Assembly: GCA_021778375.1 (NCBI GenBank)
Contig: JAJYCM010000212.1
Location: 1 to 5,076 of the forward strand
Direction: 5' to 3'
DNA from: Bacteroidota bacterium
GTDB lineage: Bacteria; Bacteroidota; Ignavibacteria; Ignavibacteriales; Ignavibacteriaceae
DNA: 5,076 nucleotides
Of this stretch, positions 1 through 5,076 are shown in pieces (the stretch's first letter is position 1; the number at the start of each line of letters is the position of its first letter). Made by a program: the position numbers and the translations under genes. The notes beneath the pieces are model-generated. The model did not search any database and had not been told where the DNA came from. It saw only the letters and a program-made list of their open reading frames with translations.

Positions 1-12
1 ATTATTTCATTG

Positions 13-92
13 TGAGAAACCTCCGAGGTTTTCCTAAACCTCGGAGGTTTTGCAATTCACTTCCTTTATATTTGAAATTGTCTGCGTAACAT
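13..92. repeat. Palindrome-bearing intergenic repeat, long copy
   Basis: This 80-bp segment recurs in the same orientation at 4003-4063. It starts TGAGAAACCTCCGAGGTTTT and ends with a 41-nt tail (52-92) that matches the second copy at 38 of 41 positions by eye. The difference between copies is 19 nt, explained by one extra palindrome arm here: GAGGTTTT occurs at 25-32 and again at 44-51, and the second copy has only one. Both copies are intergenic, which fits a dispersed REP-like or small non-autonomous element. Its function is unknown. The true outer boundaries need other genomic copies, and the unit may extend further right than 92. Confidence 0.85.
17..50. repeat. Perfect 15-bp inverted repeat (hairpin), 4-nt loop
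   Basis: AAACCTCCGAGGTTT (17-31) and AAACCTCGGAGGTTT (36-50) are exact reverse complements, separated by TCCT. Each arm is itself nearly palindromic (AAACCTC, one central base, GAGGTTT), so the region could form one long hairpin or two small ones. The only T-run after the stem is four bases long and mostly part of the arm, so a rho-independent terminator is possible but weak in either direction. A gene lying left of the window might end just before it. Confidence 0.8.
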
Positions 93-303
93 TAGCTATA
101 TAACTCTCTTCAGAACAATCCTTCATATTCCGTCAATACGCATTAGACTCAGCAAGAATCTGAGAGCCATTTGAAATAATTTTCCATATTCCATTGCGGC
201 TTGCCGCACTATAGGTATGGGTGTTATATGAAATATTATTTTGAACAGATATAATCTTAGATACTGTTTTGACAAATACCTTGTTAAAGCAATTCCATTT
301 TAA
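34..303 (-). pseudogene. Possible decayed minus-strand reading frame (uncertain)
   Basis: On the minus strand one frame is open from 303 down to a TGA at 133-135 (56 codons), then open again in the same frame to a TAG at 34-36. It has no ATG, GTG or TTG start in its upper part and follows a TAA at 304-306. The middle of the translation reads like ordinary protein, for example NGIWKIISNGSQILAESNAY directly before the TGA. I do not recognise a family. The lower third overlaps the intergenic repeat, whose differences between copies would all change amino acids, which argues against a conserved peptide there. It could be a gene remnant, part of a longer repeat, or chance in AT-rich DNA. No other gene is visible in 1-345. 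Confidence 0.2.
195..208. repeat. Short GC-rich hairpin
   Basis: TGCGGC and GCCGCA form a perfect 6-bp inverted repeat around a 2-nt TT centre, or a more realistic 5-bp stem with a 4-nt loop. It stands out as the only GC-rich patch in a strongly AT-rich intergenic region. No T-run follows on either strand, so it is not a standard terminator. It lies within the possible minus-strand fossil frame, so it may simply be old coding sequence. Confidence 0.45.
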
Positions 304-310
304 TTATAAT
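281..310 (+). promoter_or_regulatory. Possible sigma70-type promoter for the 346-1104 gene
   Basis: A perfect TATAAT lies at 305-310, with TTGTTA (4 of 6 matches to TTGACA) at 281-286, an 18-nt spacer. This would start transcription near 317, giving a leader of about 30 nt before the ATG at 346. A better -35 match, TTGACA at 269-274, is about 30 nt from that TATAAT and has no good -10 at normal spacing. AT-rich DNA yields such hexamers by chance, and organisms of this group may use a different promoter consensus, so the call is tentative. Confidence 0.3.
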
Positions 311-345
311 ATTGTTAATTTAAATGCACATCGCATTGAGGATTT

Positions 346-1104
346 ATGCTTGTTGTAAAGTTTGTCTTATTATTTTGTTTCCTGATGATTTCCGCTAATG
401 CAAATGCACAAACATTTGGTTTCGGCTGCCTGGGATTAGTCGGTGGATACGGAGGCTTTAGCTATCAACAATATAATCCGCAAGGTTTGAATGATTATAT
501 CCAATCTTTTAATACAAATCATTCCGACTCGCTTTCCTCACCGATGGGCAAGTTTGGAAAAGCTCAAGGTTATCGTTTTGGAATAAATTTTTTTAGAGCA
601 AACGTGAAAGGATTTATTCTAACTACAAAAGGCTTTTACCAAAATTTAACAGAGAAAAATCAAACATCAATAAACTCCGCAGCAGGAAATGCTACTGTAA
701 TTAATCAATTGCAACTTACAAACTGGGGACTTGGAATTGATCTTGGAACAACTATCACCGATGCTTTAAGTTGGAAAGTAATCGATGCTGCACTTCTTTA
801 TACCACAGCTTCATTTACAAACACAACCAATTCTCCTGGACCATCATCTGTTATAAATAAATATAATAGCGAAAATCCATCGTTCGGTTATTCAGTCGGA
901 ACAGGCTTTATATTAGATATTATTGATCAATATGTTAGCCTCGAAGGAACAGCCGGGTATACTTTTTTTTCTGTAAGTAAAATGAAGTCAGCTGATGGAA
1001 CTGAACTTACAGTTAGTCAAAATTCTAATGTGAGTATGAAAAATTTTGTTTCTAACGGCGGATTCAATGCAGTAGTTCAATTGAACGTTGGATTTCCGCT
1101 TTAA
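346..1104 (+). CDS. Secreted, probable outer-membrane beta-barrel protein
   Basis: The 252-residue product begins with a signal peptide: Lys5, a hydrophobic core at about residues 6-16 (FVLLFCFLMIS), and a likely signal peptidase I site near SANANA/QTF, about residue 21. The mature part is rich in Gly, aromatic and Asn/Thr/Ser residues. It has alternating polar and hydrophobic stretches typical of transmembrane beta strands, such as residues 76-90, 126-136, 146-158, 178-190, 196-210 and the C-terminal strand FNAVVQLNVGFPL. That suggests a small barrel of roughly 8-10 strands in the outer membrane. No specific family, ligand or enzymatic motif is recognisable, so its role (structural, porin-like or adhesion) is open. 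The ATG at 346 is supported by GAGG at 338-341, although the 4-nt spacing is short. The next gene starts 26 bp downstream, so co-transcription is plausible. A soluble beta-rich periplasmic protein remains possible. Confidence 0.82.
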   Translation: MLVVKFVLLFCFLMISANANAQTFGFGCLGLVGGYGGFSYQQYNPQGLNDYIQSFNTNHSDSLSSPMGKFGKAQGYRFGINFFRANVKGFILTTKGFYQNLTEKNQTSINSAAGNATVINQLQLTNWGLGIDLGTTITDALSWKVIDAALLYTTASFTNTTNSPGPSSVINKYNSENPSFGYSVGTGFILDIIDQYVSLEGTAGYTFFSVSKMKSADGTELTVSQNSNVSMKNFVSNGGFNAVVQLNVGFPL

Positions 1105-1130
1105 TCATTTCAATAAATAATTTAAAATAT

Positions 1131-2114
1131 ATGAAGTCATCTAAGCTCGATAAAGCCTCCGTTACTGCAATTAAAAATTGTATGGGAGTGAAGAAGAATG
1201 AAAAAATTTTAATAATCACTGATGAGAATAAGAGAGAGATCGGATATTCTTTATATCGCAATGCACTTAAGCTGGGAAATCAAGCTTTATTCGTCGAAAT
1301 GAAATCTGGAAAAGTAAACGGCGAAGAGCCGCCTAAGGAAATTGCGAACCTTATGAAAATATTTGATGTTGTGTTTTGCCCGACTACAAAATCTCTTACT
1401 CATACTAAAGCGAGAAGGGAAGCTTCTGCAAATGGAGTTAGGGTGGCTACTTTTCCCGGGATTACAAATGAAGTTATGATACGAGGTATGAATGCCGATT
1501 ATGAAAAAATTACTGAGTTATCAATTAAACTTAAAAAGATTTTGGATAAAGGAAAATTTATTAGGATTACTTCAAAGTTAGGGACCGACTTATCCTTCAG
1601 CATTGACGGTAGAAAGGCAATTGCCAGCAAGGGTTTATTTCATAAAAAAGGAGAAAGCGGTAATCTTCCTACAGGTGAAACATTTTTAGCCCCGGTTGAA
1701 GGGTCTGCAAATGGTGTCTTCGTTGTTGACGGCTCTATGGCTGGATTTGGTTTAATTAAGAATTCAAAAAAGACCGCAGGGGAGGCAGGACTTAAAATTA
1801 TTGTTGAAGGTGGATATGCAACAAGGATTTCGGGCAATGTTGTTGCAAAAAAGTTAAATGTCCTTCTAAATCAATTTGGTATTAAAGCGAGAAATATTGC
1901 TGAGTTTGGTATCGGAACAAACGATAAAGCCAAACTTAGCGGTGTTCTTCTGGAAGATGAAAAGGTGTTGGGTACAATTCATATTGCGCTTGGAAATAAT
2001 TTATCTATGGGAGGAAGTATCGATGTCCCGATTCACCTTGATGGTGTTGTAAAGAATCCGACTGTTTTTCTTGACAATAAACTGTTAATGGAAAATGGCA
2101 AACTGCTAATCTAA
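1131..2114 (+). CDS. M29-family (aminopeptidase T-like) metallopeptidase, short form
   Basis: The 327-residue protein resembles the aminopeptidase T group (COG2309, peptidase family M29), metal-dependent exopeptidases that remove N-terminal amino acids from peptides. It has no signal peptide or membrane segment, so it is probably cytoplasmic. The C-terminal half carries the family's metal-site blocks in order: NLPTGETF with Glu183, AEFGIGTN with Glu258, GTIHIALGN with His284, and PIHLDGV with His302 and Asp304. From memory these match the Glu, Glu, His, His, Asp ligands of Thermus AmpT. The Tyr expected about seven residues after the first His is not present (Leu291 there). It is also some 80 residues shorter than the roughly 410-residue AmpT/AmpS enzymes. 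The N-terminal half (about 1-140) looks like an alpha/beta domain. The ATG at 1131 has no Shine-Dalgarno but follows an A/T-rich leader, as in the next gene. Peptidase activity is inferred; a non-canonical substrate is possible. Confidence 0.9.
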   Translation: MKSSKLDKASVTAIKNCMGVKKNEKILIITDENKREIGYSLYRNALKLGNQALFVEMKSGKVNGEEPPKEIANLMKIFDVVFCPTTKSLTHTKARREASANGVRVATFPGITNEVMIRGMNADYEKITELSIKLKKILDKGKFIRITSKLGTDLSFSIDGRKAIASKGLFHKKGESGNLPTGETFLAPVEGSANGVFVVDGSMAGFGLIKNSKKTAGEAGLKIIVEGGYATRISGNVVAKKLNVLLNQFGIKARNIAEFGIGTNDKAKLSGVLLEDEKVLGTIHIALGNNLSMGGSIDVPIHLDGVVKNPTVFLDNKLLMENGKLLI

Positions 2115-2161
2115 TCTTTCTTCTTTTTCAAGTTTGTTTTATTAAAAAAACTAAATTAAAC

Positions 2162-3955
2162 ATGTCGGTTTTACAGTTTATGAAATATCTTTTCCTTTTT
2201 ATCTTCCTTTTTCATATCAATTTATTCTGTCAATCCATTTCGCCGAAGCGGGAATTCCGAGGTGCATGGATTACTACTGTCGGTGATTTAGATTGGCCTT
2301 CGTCAAATAACCTGACATCTTCAGAACAGCAATCAGAGCTAATTTCATTACTTGATAGCTTAAAAGCCATTGGTGTAAATGCAGTAATATTCCAGGTTCG
2401 TTCAGAGTGCGATGCTATGTATGATTCCCCCTATGAACCATGGTCTTATTGGCTAACCGGCTCTCAAGGAAAATCACCTTATCCGTTTTATGATCCACTT
2501 GAATTTGCCGTTAAGGAAGCGCACAGACGTGGAATGGAATTAGATGCCTGGTTCAATCCTTATCGCGCTGTCCGAACTGTTAATGCTTATACACAATCTA
2601 AACACCATGTTACTGCTTTGCATCATGATTGGGTTGTCAAATATGGAGATTCTAAAATCTTAAACCCGGGGTTGCCTCAAGTTAGAAATTATGTCGTTTC
2701 TGTAATTATGGATGTCGTTAGACGATATGATATAGACGGTGTTAACTTAGACGATTATTTCTATCCTTATCCAAAAGGAAATTTGAAATTTAATGATGAT
2801 AAAGTATTCAAAAAGTATAATTATGGATTTATTAACAAAGATGACTGGCGAAGAAATAATGTTAACCTTTTAATAAAGATGGTTCACGACAGCATTAAAG
2901 CTGTAAAGCCTTATTTGAAATTCGGTATTAGTCCTTTTGGAATTTGGAAAAACGGAGTGCCCGAAGGTATAAATGGGTTCTCTTCGTATAGCAAAATTTA
3001 TTCTGATGGTGTTTATTGGCTAAAGAATCACTTAATAGATTACATATCCCCTCAGCTTTACTGGCAATTCGGAGGTAAACAGGATTACGGAAAGCTTTTG
3101 AATTGGTGGGCTTCGCAATTAAACGGAAGGCATTTTTACCCAAGTCTTGCTGCTTATAAAATAAATAAGCTTGGCGTAACAGAATTGCTTAACCAAATTA
3201 GAGCCGGCAGAAGTAATCCTAAGGTGGAAGGAAATATCCTATTTAGAAGTTTTGATGGAATTCTAAATAACCCGCAAGGTTTTGCGGATAGTCTGCAATA
3301 TAATATTTATAGATACCACGCTCTTCTTCCTGTTATGTCCTGGAAAGATTCTATTCGCCCCAATCCACCTGTTAATTTGAGATATAAAAATATATCTTCT
3401 GCAAATAAAATTGAATTGAATTGGGATTCACCGTCTCGCGCGATTGACGGAGATACTGCTTTCCGTTTTGTCGTGTATAAATTTTTTAGAGGCAATTTCC
3501 AACGCAAGGATCTTGATGCAACTCATATTTTAGAGGTTGCAGGAAGTAATACAACAATTGTAAAATTACTTACGGACCAGGATCAATACTTTACTGTTAC
3601 TGCACTTGATCGATTATCGAATGAAAGCGCTATGAGCAATATTATTCATATCAAAGCTTTTCCATTTTTTTCAATGGGGAACATGAATCCGTCCCTTCTT
3701 AATTTTGAACATGACTTTACAAATCCATTTGATAGCACAACTAAAATTTCTTTTGAACTTTCTAAAAATTCATATGCTATAATAAAAATATTTGATGTAT
3801 TTGGAAGGGTAGTACAACCTAAAGTAAATAAATATTTCTTATCCGGAAAAAATATCTATTTGCTTGAAACAAATAATTTCCCGTCCGGTGTTTATTTCTT
3901 AAAATTGTATACAGATCGAAATGTTTCTTATTGCAAAATTATTGTAATTAATTGA
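2162..3955 (+). CDS. GHL10/DUF187-type glycoside hydrolase with FN3-like module and T9SS tail
   Basis: The 597-residue product is an exported family-10-like glycosyl hydrolase (YngK/DUF187, GHL10 group), predicted to cut a polysaccharide or cell-wall glycan outside the cell. An N-terminal hydrophobic signal spans about residues 8-23, with no clear lipobox. The TIM-barrel-like domain (about 28-395) shows family hallmarks: PKREFRGAWITTVGDLDWPS (28-47), NAVIFQVR (73-80), the ELDAWFNPYR block (126-135), LNPGLPQVRNYV (168-179), YDIDGVNLDDYFYP (189-202, acidic residues at the probable active site), KFGISPFGIW (253-262) and ISPQLYWQFG (295-304). An FN3-like module follows (about 400-497). Residues 515-597 resemble a type IX secretion sorting domain: NPFDSTTKISFEL, IKIFDVFGRVV, then FPSGVYFLKL. 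So it is probably translocated by T9SS and released or surface-anchored. The ATG at 2180 (residue 7) gives a more conventional signal peptide (MKYLFLFIF) and may be the true start. The exact substrate cannot be read from the sequence. Confidence 0.95.
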   Translation: MSVLQFMKYLFLFIFLFHINLFCQSISPKREFRGAWITTVGDLDWPSSNNLTSSEQQSELISLLDSLKAIGVNAVIFQVRSECDAMYDSPYEPWSYWLTGSQGKSPYPFYDPLEFAVKEAHRRGMELDAWFNPYRAVRTVNAYTQSKHHVTALHHDWVVKYGDSKILNPGLPQVRNYVVSVIMDVVRRYDIDGVNLDDYFYPYPKGNLKFNDDKVFKKYNYGFINKDDWRRNNVNLLIKMVHDSIKAVKPYLKFGISPFGIWKNGVPEGINGFSSYSKIYSDGVYWLKNHLIDYISPQLYWQFGGKQDYGKLLNWWASQLNGRHFYPSLAAYKINKLGVTELLNQIRAGRSNPKVEGNILFRSFDGILNNPQGFADSLQYNIYRYHALLPVMSWKDSIRPNPPVNLRYKNISSANKIELNWDSPSRAIDGDTAFRFVVYKFFRGNFQRKDLDATHILEVAGSNTTIVKLLTDQDQYFTVTALDRLSNESAMSNIIHIKAFPFFSMGNMNPSLLNFEHDFTNPFDSTTKISFELSKNSYAIIKIFDVFGRVVQPKVNKYFLSGKNIYLLETNNFPSGVYFLKLYTDRNVSYCKIIVIN

Positions 3956-3969
3956 ATAGAAATTACAAT
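3941..3969. repeat. AT-rich inverted repeat across the hydrolase stop codon
   Basis: ATTGTAATT (3941-3949) and AATTACAAT (3961-3969) are exact reverse complements separated by 11 nt, with the TGA stop (3953-3955) inside the loop. As RNA this is a weak 9-bp stem with only two G-C pairs, and it is not followed by a long T-run. It could aid 3'-end formation for the plus-strand genes in this convergent gap, but chance in AT-rich DNA is also plausible. Confidence 0.4.
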
Positions 3970-4002
3970 TGGTTCTTTACACAAAAGGTTATGATTACAT
4001 AA

Positions 4003-4063
4003 TGAGAAACCTCCGAGGTTTTGCACTTCACTTCCTTTGTATTTGAAATTGTCTGCATAACAT
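4003..4063. repeat. Palindrome-bearing intergenic repeat, shortened copy
   Basis: This 61-bp copy of the 13-92 repeat lies in the same orientation about 4 kb away, in the convergent gap between the hydrolase and the kinase. It keeps one near-palindromic arm, AAACCTCCGAGGTTT (4007-4021), and the tail. Relative to the long copy it lacks 19 nt, exactly the distance between the two GAGGTTTT words there, and it has three tail substitutions. The remaining arm can form only a 6-bp stem with a 3-nt loop, at most a weak bidirectional terminator for the converging genes. Confidence 0.85.
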
Positions 4064-4100
4064 GAGTAATCTCTACTATCATCCTATCTTATCTATTTCT

Positions 4101-5076
4101 TTAGCATCTTTTAAGAATTATTTTGAATGTAGTCCCTTCGCCGGGAGAGGAAGTTTTGACAAATATTTTCCCTTTATGGTAAGATTCAATAATCCTTTTT
4201 GATAAGCTTAAACCTAAGCCCCAACCCCTTCTTTTAGTGCTGTAACCGGGGCGGAATATATCCCTCCTCCTTTTCATTTCTATGCCCTTACCGTTGTCGG
4301 TAACATCAATTTCAACGTTGTTTTGGTTTGTGTTTACCATAATCTCAATTTTCCCATGCTTATTATCGATTGCATCGAGAGCATTTTTAATGAGGTTCTC
4401 AATTACCCATTCGAATAATTCAGAATTTATTTCGGCTGAAACCTGCTGGTCGCCGTTAAGATTCAACTCAACGCTTTTACCTGTTTGAGGCAGCCTTCGT
4501 TGAAAATAATCGACAACTCTTTTTATTTCTTCGTATACTGCTTTCTCCTTTAGCTCTGGTTTAGCTCCTATCTTTGAAAACCGGTAGGTAATTTTATTAA
4601 GACGCTGAACATCATCTTCAATTTCGTCGGCAATATCAATTACCTTATCCTCATCCTTATAATTCATTTTAAGCATTTCTAGCCATCCCATTAAGCTTGA
4701 AATAGGAGTTCCGAATTGATGGGCGGTTTCCTTAGCCATACCAACCCAGATATTACTCTGCTCGCTTCGTTTGATGTTGCTGAAACCAATGTATCCTATA
4801 ATTATAAAAAGCCCGGCTATAATTATTTGAAGCAAAGGATAAAATTTTAACTGGTTTACAAGATCGGAATCACCGTAATGAATTTTTTGCAGCACAACAT
4901 CATCTTTGTATTTAATAAGGATTGGTTTATGATTTTTATCCATTTCTTTGATTTTATTTTCAAAATATTTTTCAAGCTGCTTATTAGTAAGTGTTGTATC
5001 ATATTTGATGTTGCGGATATCTTTGATGTCATTTTTGTCGGTAATTGTTACCCTATCATGCGGATCGGAATTTATT
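4101..5076 (-). CDS. Membrane-bound sensor histidine kinase, partial (5' end beyond window)
   Basis: Only the C-terminal 324 codons are visible. The frame stays open through the window edge at 5076, so the ATG at 4941-4943 is internal and the true start lies outside. Numbering from that internal Met: a transmembrane helix spans about 35-55, preceded by at least 78 residues of presumed periplasmic sensor region. After only about 20 residues comes the phosphoacceptor block, MAKETAHQFGTPISS, with His75. There is therefore no room for a HAMP or PAS domain. The HATPase domain follows: N-box ENLIKNALDAI (Asn187), G1 box DVTDNGKGI (Asp216), F-box IFRPGYSTK and G2 box RGWGLGLSL. All ATP-binding motifs look intact, so it should autophosphorylate and pass phosphate to a response regulator not seen here. 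The residue after the His is Gln rather than the usual Glu/Asp. The gene ends at TAA 4101-4103, converging on the hydrolase. The signal sensed is unknown. Confidence 0.95.
   Translation of the reverse strand, partial: INSDPHDRVTITDKNDIKDIRNIKYDTTLTNKQLEKYFENKIKEMDKNHKPILIKYKDDVVLQKIHYGDSDLVNQLKFYPLLQIIIAGLFIIIGYIGFSNIKRSEQSNIWVGMAKETAHQFGTPISSLMGWLEMLKMNYKDEDKVIDIADEIEDDVQRLNKITYRFSKIGAKPELKEKAVYEEIKRVVDYFQRRLPQTGKSVELNLNGDQQVSAEINSELFEWVIENLIKNALDAIDNKHGKIEIMVNTNQNNVEIDVTDNGKGIEMKRRRDIFRPGYSTKRRGWGLGLSLSKRIIESYHKGKIFVKTSSPGEGTTFKIILKRC

Noticed and set aside
1..100. CRISPR repeat suggested by repeated AAACCTC..GAGGTTT units
   Set aside because: There are only two adjacent inverted arms with a 4-nt gap, no regular spacers and no cas genes. 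It is a palindrome, not an array.
1064..1261. Minus-strand open frame of 65 codons across the junction of the first two genes
   Set aside because: It overlaps two well-supported plus-strand genes, has no recognisable domain, and is explained as an antisense shadow.
1640..1837. Minus-strand open frame inside the M29-type peptidase gene
   Set aside because: It lies wholly antisense to the conserved metal-site region, whose codon pattern explains it.
2115..2161. Terminator or promoter between the peptidase and hydrolase genes
   Set aside because: The T-rich and A-rich runs pair only imperfectly (AGTTTGTTTT with AAAAAAACT) and have no GC stem. No -35/-10 pair with acceptable spacing was found.
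2928..3507. Two minus-strand open frames (2928-3143, 3307-3507) inside the hydrolase gene
   Set aside because: Both lie antisense to strongly supported GHL10 or FN3 coding sequence and show no domain or start signal of their own.
13..4063. Composite transposon or genomic island bounded by the two repeats
   Set aside because: There is no transposase or integrase, no visible target-site duplication, the copies differ in length, and the enclosed genes look like ordinary chromosomal genes with composition similar to the flanking kinase.
3963..4126. Small minus-strand peptides read from the repeat copies (a 31-codon frame at 3963-4058 starting MQTISNTKEV, and a 30-codon frame at 34-126)
   Set aside because: The three substitutions between the two tails would each change an amino acid (Thr/Met, Ile/Thr, Asn/Lys), and the 19-nt length difference breaks the frame. 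There is no sign of selection on a peptide, so the conservation is of DNA or RNA.
4282..4488. Plus-strand open frame inside the kinase gene
   Set aside because: It is antisense to the conserved N-box and G1 region of the kinase ATPase domain, so it is a shadow.

Overview
The window looks like chromosomal DNA from the Bacteroidota/Ignavibacteriota side of the bacterial tree, and an Ignavibacteria-like organism is my best guess. Four things point there. The DNA is AT-rich. Most starts lack a Shine-Dalgarno sequence. The large secreted hydrolase carries a C-terminal tail of the type IX secretion (T9SS) kind. The histidine kinase has the ETAHQxGTP-type H-box that I associate with kinases of this group. 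The assignment is inferred from gene content; there is no marker gene in the window.

Layout. Positions 1-345 hold no convincing gene. They contain a palindrome-bearing intergenic repeat (13-92), a GC-rich mini-hairpin (195-208), a start-less minus-strand open frame that may be a fossil (about 34-303), and a possible promoter just ahead of the first gene. Three plus-strand genes follow with short gaps of 26 and 47 bp: a secreted, probably outer-membrane beta-barrel protein (346-1104), a short M29-type (aminopeptidase T-like) metallopeptidase (1131-2114), and a GHL10/DUF187-type glycoside hydrolase with an FN3-like module and a T9SS sorting tail (2162-3955). A 145-bp convergent gap holds an AT-rich inverted repeat across the hydrolase stop codon and a second, shortened copy of the intergenic repeat (4003-4063). 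On the minus strand lies a membrane-bound sensor histidine kinase. Its reading frame stays open to the right edge, so it is partial, and the ATG at 4941-4943 is internal to the gene.

How the genes fit together. The three plus-strand genes could be one transcript, but their functions do not form a recognisable pathway: one surface protein, one probably cytoplasmic peptidase and one exported glycan hydrolase. The kinase converges on them and has no response regulator in view, so nothing ties it to them. I see no phage, insertion sequence, CRISPR array, tRNA, rRNA or defence system. The least explained material is the repeat pair bracketing the three genes and the quasi-coding left intergenic region. 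I do not find a convincing new biological system here.
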